Assembly: GCF_035918155.1 (NCBI RefSeq)
Contig: NZ_CP109327.1
Coordinates: 4,030,001 to 4,094,000, forward strand
Direction: 5' to 3'
DNA length: 64,000 nt
Origin: Streptomyces sp. NBC_01591
GTDB taxonomy: Bacteria > Actinomycetota > Actinomycetes > Streptomycetales > Streptomycetaceae
Part shown: positions 1 through 6,483 of the stretch, in pieces
Position numbering within the stretch: position 1 is the stretch's first letter
How the letters are laid out: every line of letters starts with the position of its first letter
Position numbers and translations under genes: made by a program
The notes under the pieces: model-generated
Databases searched by the model: none
What the model was told of the DNA's origin: nothing
What the model saw: only the letters and a program-made list of their open reading frames with translations

Positions 1-1028
1 TCCGGGCCCCCTGTCTCGTACATCAGCTCATTGCCGTGCCGGGTCACGACCTTCCGGGAGGTCGGCCAGCCTTCGAGAACCACAGCCCTGCGCTGAGCCG
101 CGACCACGACACTGGCAGCGACTCCCCCAGCCAGCAGCAGGGCTGCCGCCTTGGCCGCCCGGTCGTCGCGCCCTGTGACAGCAACGTAGGTCTTGGGTGC
201 CGTGGTGTATGCGACCATCGGATGCATCGCGGGGAATGCCGTCATGAACCGCCCGAGCCCCATGATGAAGCCGTTGGCCACGTGAAAACTGCCGGCAGCA
301 GCCAGAAACGGACGTGTGAATCGGCCGCCGGCGACATAGACGAGCGGAAAGAAGCACTCCATTGCCAAGGTCGTGTGCTGAACGAAATTGGACGTCTTCG
401 GATAGCGCTGCGTCAGGCGGTAAACCGGTTCAGAACCGTAGGTACGCGTCCGCATCACTCCCGGAAGGGCTGTTCCATCCCGCCATTTGTCGCCCACCAG
501 CTTGACCCAGCCGGAGATGGCATAGGACATGCTCGCCTGCATTCCGATGTACCACAGAAGCGCGTCCTGAGTTTCCTGCTTCTTTGCCAACCGCGCCACA
601 CCGGTCACGCTCTGAACCAAGTTTGCCACCTGGTCCGATCCGTCAGTTCCGAAACGGTGGCGAGCTTGCATCAGGCAATTGGTGCCACTGAGGAAAAGGC
701 TCCCAGCGCCGCGCCATCGCGAATTCCCAGGCAATAACATGCCGAAACTGACTGCCGCCCGAGTCGCATGCAGCGCCAGCGTCACCTTCTTTCCGCTCAC
801 CACGTCCGCGACCTTGCGGAGGGCTACGTTCTTGGCCTCCGGGGTCCTCTTCATGATCTCCCAGTCATTCAGCCCACCGGGTTCCATGTGTCTGTGCTGG
901 TGCAGGTACTCGAGAGAAGAGGACAAAGTCGTGAGTGCCGCCAACCTCTCCGATACCCCTAACGCCCCGTCTCGGGAAATCGGCACGGGGCCGAAAACTG
1001 CCGAGCTGATCTTTTTCAGGTACCTCAA
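1..1028 (-). CDS. SdpB/HTTM-like multi-pass membrane protein (partial, 3' end outside window)
   Basis: This minus-strand gene runs off the left edge, leaving 342 codons and no stop codon. I take TTG at 1026-1028 as the start because AGGAGG lies 4 nt upstream, and the frame is open from there to the window edge. The protein begins MRYLKKISSAVFG. Its middle and C-terminal parts carry several hydrophobic segments and the phrases YAISGWVKLVGDKWRDG and HTTLAMECFFPLVYVAGG, which resemble the HTTM (vitamin K-dependent carboxylase-like) and SdpB membrane families. SdpB proteins act with secreted toxic peptides, which fits the two small peptide genes just upstream. Many codons end in A or T, unlike the core genes, which suggests horizontal transfer. 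The family call rests on recalled resemblance only. The frame and coding nature are clear, while the biochemical role is unknown. Confidence 0.7.
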   Translation of the reverse strand, partial: MRYLKKISSAVFGPVPISRDGALGVSERLAALTTLSSSLEYLHQHRHMEPGGLNDWEIMKRTPEAKNVALRKVADVVSGKKVTLALHATRAAVSFGMLLPGNSRWRGAGSLFLSGTNCLMQARHRFGTDGSDQVANLVQSVTGVARLAKKQETQDALLWYIGMQASMSYAISGWVKLVGDKWRDGTALPGVMRTRTYGSEPVYRLTQRYPKTSNFVQHTTLAMECFFPLVYVAGGRFTRPFLAAAGSFHVANGFIMGLGRFMTAFPAMHPMVAYTTAPKTYVAVTGRDDRAAKAAALLLAGGVAASVVVAAQRRAVVLEGWPTSRKVVTRHGNELMYETGGP

Positions 1029-1067
1029 GATTCCTCCTGACTCGTCAGCGGGTCGGCTAACATGGGA

Positions 1068-1106
1068 AAGCTGTCGGGCCGCGATTGGAGCGCGGCCCGA
1101 CAGCTT
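1068..1106 (-). terminator. Strong hairpin between peptide genes and membrane-protein gene
   Basis: A perfect 16-bp inverted repeat (1068-1083 with 1091-1106) has a 7-nt loop. It lies in the 153-nt gap between the second peptide gene and the SdpB/HTTM-like gene. On the minus strand it is followed by only a short T run (TTTCCC), so it is more likely a partial terminator or mRNA stabiliser than a full stop. That arrangement would give more peptide mRNA than membrane-protein mRNA. Confidence 0.75.
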
Positions 1107-1181
1107 CGTCACACCCACGGGATGTCACTCCACAGGTGCCGTTACAGGCCCGCGCTCAGAGCGCAGGCATCGGGGTGGGAC

Positions 1182-1376
1182 TCAGCCGGCCGCGCGCCCG
1201 GCCTCGTAGGCACCGACTACCGCAGCACCCGCGGCCAGGCCGCCGGCCGCGTAGGGGCACAGCGCTACGACGCTCGGGGTGAAGGCCACCGGCATCATCC
1301 GCACGACCTTGTCGCCTTGCGCCTCGGACAGGGTGGGCGACGCAGACTTGCGCGCGCTCTCTGTGATCAGGTTCAT
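1182..1376 (-). CDS. Small hydrophobic peptide B (bacteriocin/RiPP-precursor-like)
   Basis: This encodes 64 residues starting at an ATG with GGGGAG six nt upstream. The N-terminal half is polar (MNLITESARKSASPTLSEAQ). The C-terminal half is Ala/Gly/Val-rich and ends VVGAYEAGRAAG. It holds one cysteine, in VALCPY. It is 15 nt downstream of another peptide gene whose C-terminus follows the same pattern, V-G-A-Y-x2-G-R-x2-G at the very end, and both have a T-P-x2-V-V/A-A stretch before the Ala-rich part. The two are therefore probably paralogues. A leader-plus-core layout, tandem pairing and a following SdpB/HTTM-like gene suggest an exported bioactive or signalling peptide. I do not recognise a named family. 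Real coding is supported by good ribosome sites on both peptides. Confidence 0.72.
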   Translation of the reverse strand: MNLITESARKSASPTLSEAQGDKVVRMMPVAFTPSVVALCPYAAGGLAAGAAVVGAYEAGRAAG

Positions 1377-1391
1377 CGAGATCTCCCCGCC

Positions 1392-1589
1392 TCAGCCGAA
1401 TATGCGCCCGGTGACGTACGCACCGACGGGGATAGTGAACGCCACCGCCGCCGCCGCAATCTTGGCGCCGGCCGGAACGGCGACGACAGCCGCAGGGGTG
1501 GCCATGATCGGCGTGCCGTCGGCCTTGACCATACCCTCCTCGAGAGGGGACATCTCCTGTCTATTCATGAATGCTGCTACCTCACCCAT
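1392..1589 (-). CDS. Small hydrophobic peptide A (bacteriocin/RiPP-precursor-like)
   Basis: This encodes 65 residues from an ATG preceded by AAGGGAG with about 7 nt spacing. The N-terminus is acidic and polar (MNRQEMSPLEEGMVKADG inside). The rest is Ala/Val-rich with prolines and ends IPVGAYVTGRIFG. The end shares the V-G-A-Y-x2-G-R-x2-G pattern with peptide B, 15 nt downstream. There is no cysteine, so disulfide or lanthionine formation within this peptide is excluded. It is the first gene of the three-gene minus-strand cassette. A TPIMATPA string is faintly like the cypemycin precursor, but no linaridin enzymes are visible. Possible roles are one half of a two-peptide bacteriocin, a modified peptide or a signal; none is proven. 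Confidence 0.72.
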   Translation of the reverse strand: MGEVAAFMNRQEMSPLEEGMVKADGTPIMATPAAVVAVPAGAKIAAAAVAFTIPVGAYVTGRIFG

Positions 1590-2167
1590 GACATTCTCCC
1601 TTCTAATTCAATCAATGGTCGGATCTTTCGCAACGAAAAACAGATCCCTCGGCGATACGGTTGCCGAAATATTCGGAGGGTGAGTGCCACACAAAAGACT
1701 CGGATGAGTATTTGCATGCACGCCAGCTGAAAATGCAATGCGGACAGCCGCGCAAAATCTCCGATGGAACAGGAGAATTGCCGGATGTAGCCCCGTATCA
1801 TTACGTCACTGCTTCAGCGTGGTGATCATTATTGCTCCCCGTTGCGCCACCAACTATAGGAACCCTTTACCTGCCGGGATCAAGCAGAACGCGAGTGACG
1901 TACATCACATGACATGTGTGGAACTTTGGAGTATTGCACTCCGGTTCAGGTGTGAGAAGTTTTGCATGGCTGGAAATTTCCGCAGCGGGCCGAACCCCTC
2001 CAGTGTGCTTGATCAGGGAACTCTGCCGATGGTGAACCGAGAAGCGCCCCGCTCATGACTGGCTGAAACCTGCGCCATTACAGAACAGCCCGAAGCTGCC
2101 GCCCGAGCGTGCCGCCGCATGACCACGAGCCACATTGGCGAGAATTGATCAACCACAAAGAGAGTGG
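1590..2167. other. Gene-free, relatively AT-rich intergenic region with a 13-bp palindrome
   Basis: I see no convincing gene here. Base composition is clearly poorer in G+C than the core genome. It should hold the promoter of the peptide cassette, reading leftward. A palindrome CACATG-A-CATGTG at 1906-1918 could be an operator. The possible plus-strand frames lack Streptomyces codon bias. Confidence 0.5.
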
Positions 2168-3069
2168 ATGGAGCCCGAAATCAAGCGCAAGGTGAAGGAG
2201 TTGGAGCGCCAGCGCGACCAGGGGCGCGCCCGCTGCGGGCCGGAAGCCGACCGTAGCGAAGTGGATGGAGACTTACCTCACTGACATCGCGAGCCTGAAG
2301 CTCAAGTCGCGGTCCCTGGACGACTACTGGTCCAAGACCCGCAACGACATCATCCCGGGGGTCGGTCAACACCGGATCGACAAGCTGCAACCCGAGCACC
2401 TGGAACGGATGTACCGGGCGCTGCTCGATGCCGGGCACGCGCCTTCCCACGCGGTGAAGGTGCACCGCATCCTGTCCCGCGTGCTGAAGATTGCCCACCG
2501 GCGCCGCATCATCGGGGAAAGCGTCGCCACGCTCGTGGACCCTCCGAGCGTCGACGAGACGGAGGCCAACCCCTTCACCAAGGACGAGGCCAAGGCGTTC
2601 CTCTCGGCGGCCTCGAAGCGGCCCACCTTCATGCGGTGGATCGTGGGCGTCGGTATGGGGTTCCGGCAGGGTGAGACGCTCGGCCTGCGCTGGCCATACG
2701 TGGACCTGGAGGCAGAGCTGTTCCGCCCCGAGTGGCAGCTTCAGCGGCTCACATGGCGCCATGGATGCGGTGCCCCGCACGCCTGCGGGGCGCGCCTCCA
2801 CCGATTTGAGCTCTGCCCGCCGGACTGCGCCACCCACAGGGGTTACAAGCGCGGTTGCCCAAACCCTTGCCCCAAGGCATGTACAAGGCACGCGAGCGCC
2901 TGCCCTCAGCGCAAGGAGGGTGGCCTCGTCTTCACCCGGCCCAAGACCAAGAAGAGCCGGAACGCCGTCCCGATCCCGCCTGTCTTCGTCCCGTTCCTCC
3001 GTGACCGCAGCTGCGCAGGAGGAAATGCGTGGCGGAGCCGGTTCCGAGCCCCGCTGGGACCAGGACTGA
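2168..3069 (+). pseudogene. Tyrosine recombinase (AICE/phage-type integrase) remnant
   Basis: An ATG at 2168 opens a short frame (MEPEIKRKVKELERQRDQG) that must shift +1 near 2215 to join AGRKPTVAKWMETYLTDIAS and the rest. The joined product has the SAM-like core-binding domain (IIPGVGQHRIDKLQPEHLER). It also has the start of the catalytic domain with the first arginine box (FRQGETLGLRW) and GGLVFTRPKTKKSRNAVPIP. Near 3000 the frame breaks again; the continuation TAAAQEEMRG...WDQD sits in another frame and stops at 3069. The H-x-x-R box and the catalytic tyrosine are missing, so the enzyme cannot be active. It lies about 100 bp from the 3' end of tRNA-Thr, the usual target of such integrases. 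Confidence 0.85.
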
Positions 3070-3114
3070 GACCACCGGCAGTCAGACGGCCCGCGCCAAG
3101 CGCCGCCGTCGTAT

Positions 3115-3162
3115 CCAGTAAAAGCAAAAGCCCCAGGTCACGGCGAGTGAGTCCTGAGGCTT
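3115..3162 (-). terminator. Rho-independent terminator after tRNA-Thr
   Basis: Read on the minus strand just beyond the tRNA 3' end, a 10-bp stem (3153-3162 with 3128-3137, one G-U pair) is followed by the T-rich run TTTTGCTTTT. Confidence 0.75.
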
Positions 3163-3168
3163 CCACAG

Positions 3169-3242
3169 AGCCGCCTTCGGGATTCGAACCCGAGACCTAC
3201 GCATTACGAGTGCGTTGCTCTGGCCAACTGAGCTAAGGCGGC
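3169..3242 (-). tRNA. tRNA-Thr (anticodon CGT)
   Basis: A 74-nt cloverleaf reads on the minus strand. The 7-bp acceptor GCCGCCT/AGGCGGC, D-loop TAGCTCAGTTGG, anticodon loop CTCGTAA (anticodon CGT, codon ACG) and T-arm GGTTCGAATCC are all visible. CCA is not encoded. An integrase remnant abuts the 3' end, so this tRNA was probably an attachment site. Confidence 0.96.
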
Positions 3243-3360
3243 ACGCCCTGTCGCACCATGGTGCGATCAGCAGCGTCGCCAAGTCTACACAGTTTCCGGG
3301 GGTGCTCCGTACCAGCCCTACTTCGGTCCATTTCCGCAGGTCAGTGGGGAGGCGGGGGGG

Positions 3361-4905
3361 TCAGGAGCACTTCTTGCCCTTGGCCGGCGGGGTGCCTTCC
3401 AGGAGGTAGGTGTTGATCGCCGTGTCGATGCAGTCGCTGCCGCGGCCGTACGCCGTGTGGCCGTCGCCCTGGTAGGTGAGGAGGGTGCCGGAGGAGAGCT
3501 GGTCGGCCAGGGACTCGGCCCACTTGTACGGGGTGGCCGGATCGCGGGTCGTGCCGACCACGACGATCGGGGCCGCGCCCTTCGCCTCGATGCGGTGGGG
3601 GGTGCCGGTGGGCGGGGTCGGCCAGTGGGCGCAGTTCAGGGCGGCCCAGGCGAAGGCCTTGCCGAAGACCGGGGATGCCTTCTCGAAGCTGGGAACGGCC
3701 CGGGTGACGGCCTTGGCGTCGGCGAAGGCGGGCGGCAGGTCCAGGCAGTTCACGGCGGCGTTGGCGAACATGAGGTTGGCGTACGTGCCGTTCGGCCGGC
3801 GTTCGTAGTAGCCGTCCGACAGGGAGAGCAGGCCGGAGCCGTCGCCCTTCTGGGCGGCGGCGAGGGCCTCGCGGAGCTGGGGCCAGGCCGACTCGTCGTA
3901 CATGGCGGCGATGACCCCCGTGGTGCCCAGGGATTCGGTGAGCCTGCGGGAGTCGCCGGTGTCGATCGGCCGGGCGTCGAGGTCGGCGAAGAGCCGCTTC
4001 AGACGGGTGGCGGCATCGGCGGTCGAGGTGGTGCCGAGCGGGCAACCCGCCTTCTTCACGCAGTCGGCGGCGAAGGCCTGGAACGCTGTCTCGAAGCCCG
4101 CGGTCTGGTCGCGGTTCAAGTCGACGGCGTTGAGCGACGGGTCCATCGCACCGTCGAGGACCAGACGGCCGACCCGGGCCGGGAAGAGTCCGGCGTACGT
4201 CGCGCCGAGGAAGGTGCCGTACGACGCCCCGACGTAGTGCAGCTTCTCGTCGCCGAGCAGGGCTCGCAGCATGTCCATGTCGCGGGCGGTCTCGACGGTG
4301 GAGACATGGGGCAGGACCTCGCCGGAGCGCTTCTCGCAGCCGCTCGCGAACTGCTTGTACGCGCCGCCCAGGTCGGTGACCTCGCCGGCGTCGTCCGGCG
4401 TCTGGTCGACCTGGGTGTAGGTGTCCATCTGCGGACCGGTGAGGCATACGACGGGCTCGCTGCGGGCCACTCCACGCGGGTCGATGGCGACCATGTCGTA
4501 CCGGGCCCGGACCTGGGCCGGGTAGCCGACGGCCGCGTAGCTCTGGAGATATTCGATGGCCGAACCGCCGGGGCCGCCCGGGTTCACCAGGAGGGAGCCG
4601 ATCCGCTTGCCGGGTCCGGTGGCCTTCTTACGGGCGACGGCCAGCTTGATGTCGCCGCTGTCCGGCTTCTTGTAGTCCAGTGGCGCGATCATCGTTGTGC
4701 ACTGGAACCCCTCGACACCGCAGTTCCGCCACTTCAGCTGCTGCGCGTAGTACGACTTGAGCGCTGCGGGGACGGCCGGCGCGGACGATGCGGGCGCTGT
4801 GGTCGGCGAGGCGCTCGTCGAACCGCCGCTGGTGCAGCCGGAGATGAGGAGGCCGGCAGTGCCGAGCACGGTGGCCAGAATGCGGAGCGAGCGCCTGGTG
4901 TCCAT
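3361..4905 (-). CDS. Secreted tripeptidyl-aminopeptidase-like alpha/beta hydrolase lipoprotein (SlpD/SlpE type)
   Basis: This encodes 514 residues. The N-terminus has basic residues, a hydrophobic stretch and a lipobox LISGC with Cys24, followed by a Ser/Thr/Pro linker, so it should be anchored outside the membrane. The hydrolase fold shows the oxyanion segment NPGGPGGS (108-115), the nucleophile elbow GASYGT with Ser228, and the catalytic His483 in GDGHTAYG. The C-terminal TAP-like domain ends with a Cys pair. The family removes tripeptides or amino acids from extracellular peptides and includes the mycelium-associated proteinases of Streptomyces. There is no usable Shine-Dalgarno; a TACGCT hexamer (4912-4917) lies 6 nt before the ATG, suggesting a leaderless mRNA. 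Function as a peptidase is strongly supported; exact substrate is not. Confidence 0.9.
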   Translation of the reverse strand: MDTRRSLRILATVLGTAGLLISGCTSGGSTSASPTTAPASSAPAVPAALKSYYAQQLKWRNCGVEGFQCTTMIAPLDYKKPDSGDIKLAVARKKATGPGKRIGSLLVNPGGPGGSAIEYLQSYAAVGYPAQVRARYDMVAIDPRGVARSEPVVCLTGPQMDTYTQVDQTPDDAGEVTDLGGAYKQFASGCEKRSGEVLPHVSTVETARDMDMLRALLGDEKLHYVGASYGTFLGATYAGLFPARVGRLVLDGAMDPSLNAVDLNRDQTAGFETAFQAFAADCVKKAGCPLGTTSTADAATRLKRLFADLDARPIDTGDSRRLTESLGTTGVIAAMYDESAWPQLREALAAAQKGDGSGLLSLSDGYYERRPNGTYANLMFANAAVNCLDLPPAFADAKAVTRAVPSFEKASPVFGKAFAWAALNCAHWPTPPTGTPHRIEAKGAAPIVVVGTTRDPATPYKWAESLADQLSSGTLLTYQGDGHTAYGRGSDCIDTAINTYLLEGTPPAKGKKCS

Positions 4906-5032
4906 CCTCGGAGCGTAGTCGCCGCGTGACGGTTCGCCCGATTCGCTCCTCGTACGGGTGAATGAGCGATCGTGAACGGGCGGGTGCGGATGGGTTGATG
5001 CCGAGGGGCGGCCGCACCCGGAGCGGGCGGTG

Positions 5033-6238
5033 TCAGCCCGCGCGCAGCGCCATCGTCATCGCCTCCACCGCGAGCAGCGGCGCCACATTGCGGTCCAGCG
5101 CCCGGCGGCAGGCGATCACCGCCTCTATCCGGCGCAGGGTCCGCTCGGGCGTGGAGGAGCGGGCGATGCGGTCGAGGGCGTCCTCCGCGTCCGCGTTGGC
5201 GATGGCGATCCGCGAGCCCAGCTGGATGGCCAGTACGTCACGGTAGAAGCCGGTCAGATCGGTGAGCGCCAGATCGAGGCTGTCGCGCTGCGTACGCGTC
5301 TTGCGGCGCTTCTGCCTGTCCTCCAGCTCCTTCATCACCCCTGCGGTACCGCGCGGCAGCCGTCCCCCGGCGGCGGCACCAAGCGCGGCCTTCATCTCTT
5401 CCGTCTCCTTGACGTCGACCTCCTCGGAGACCTGCTTGGCGTCATCGGTGGCGGTGTCGATCAGCTCCTGGGCGGCCTTGAGGCAGCCCCCGATGTCCTC
5501 GACCCGCAACGGAAGTTTGAGCACGGCGGCGCGACGCGAGCGGGCCCGCTCGTCGGTCGCGAGGCGGCGCGCCCTGCCGATGTGGCCCTGAGTGGCCCGG
5601 GCGGCGGACGCGGCCCGCTCCGGATCGATGCCGTCACGCCTGATCAGGACGTCGGCGACCGCGTCGACCGGGGGTGTGCGCAGCGTGAGGTGACGGCAGC
5701 GCGAGCGGATGGTGGGCAGCACGTCTTCGAGGGAGGGCGCGCAGAGCAGCCACACCGTGCGGGGCGCGGGCTCCTCGACCGCCTTCAGCAGTACGTTCCC
5801 CGCGCCTTCGGTGAGCCGGTCGGCGTCCTCCAGGACGATGACCTGCCAGCGGCCGACGGCCGGGGAGAGCTGGGCGCGGCGGACCAGGTCGCGGGTCTCC
5901 TTCACACCGATGGAGAGAAGGTCGGTACGGACCACCTCGACGTCGGCGTGCGTGCCGATGAGGCTGGTGTGGCAGCCGTCGCAGAAGCCGCATCCGGGTG
6001 CGCCGCCCAGGGCGCGATCGGGGCTGGTGCACTGGAGGGCGGCGGCGAAGGCCCGGGCGGCGGTGGAGCAGCCGGAGCCCGGCGGCCCCGTGAACAGCCA
6101 GGCGTGGGTCATCTTCGACCCCGGAGGGACCGATTCCCCCGCGGAGTGGGCGGTGACCAGCGCATCGGCGTCCCGGGCGGCGGCGCCGAGCTGCTCCTGC
6201 ACCCGGTCCTGGCCGACCAGGTCGTCCCATACGGTCAT
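5033..6238 (-). CDS. holB: DNA polymerase III subunit delta-prime
   Basis: This encodes 401 residues beginning MTVWDDLVGQDRVQEQLGAA, the usual actinobacterial start for the clamp-loader delta-prime subunit. It belongs to the clamp loader that places the beta sliding clamp on primed DNA. The AAA+ domain contains GPPGSGCST (51-59), where the usual Walker lysine is replaced by cysteine, consistent with a subunit that does not hydrolyse ATP. Four cysteines near 70-89 (C70, C83, C86, C89) form the clamp-loader zinc module. GGAAGGG precedes the ATG with about 9 nt spacing. The gene lies 245 nt downstream of the dTMP kinase fusion on the same strand, a common pairing in bacteria (tmk-holB). Confidence 0.95.
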   Translation of the reverse strand: MTVWDDLVGQDRVQEQLGAAARDADALVTAHSAGESVPPGSKMTHAWLFTGPPGSGCSTAARAFAAALQCTSPDRALGGAPGCGFCDGCHTSLIGTHADVEVVRTDLLSIGVKETRDLVRRAQLSPAVGRWQVIVLEDADRLTEGAGNVLLKAVEEPAPRTVWLLCAPSLEDVLPTIRSRCRHLTLRTPPVDAVADVLIRRDGIDPERAASAARATQGHIGRARRLATDERARSRRAAVLKLPLRVEDIGGCLKAAQELIDTATDDAKQVSEEVDVKETEEMKAALGAAAGGRLPRGTAGVMKELEDRQKRRKTRTQRDSLDLALTDLTGFYRDVLAIQLGSRIAIANADAEDALDRIARSSTPERTLRRIEAVIACRRALDRNVAPLLAVEAMTMALRAG

Positions 6239-6483
6239 GGGTCACCGCCCTTCCGGTGGTGTGCGCGCTGCGCGGCCGTCGTGCGGTGCCGCCGCGCAGC
6301 TCTGATGTCACTGCTTGCCGCTGCTTGTCGATCCGTCCGGATTCCCCGATCCGACTCCCATTGTGGGGGACGGCTCTGACAATCCCGGCAACAAGGCGGT
6401 CCGGCGGCAACCGGACCGCAGCCCCCCGGTCCGGCTGCCGAGCAGGGCCGGGCCGGTACTGACCGCCCGACAGCCGTCACGGA

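Noticed and set aside
36..737. Plus-strand open frame across the left edge
   Set aside because: It is antisense to the SdpB/HTTM-like frame, which has membrane helices and a ribosome site; the plus frame has no domain or codon bias.
1392..1589. Peptide A as a cypemycin-like linaridin precursor because of its TPIMATPA string
   Set aside because: The match is short, no cysteine or decarboxylase substrate end is present, and no linaridin enzyme is seen nearby.
1738..2058. 106-codon plus-strand frame before the integrase
   Set aside because: No ribosome site, no recognisable domain, and poor Streptomyces codon use.
2181..2891. Minus-strand open frame through the integrase remnant
   Set aside because: It is the antisense shadow of the recombinase sequence.
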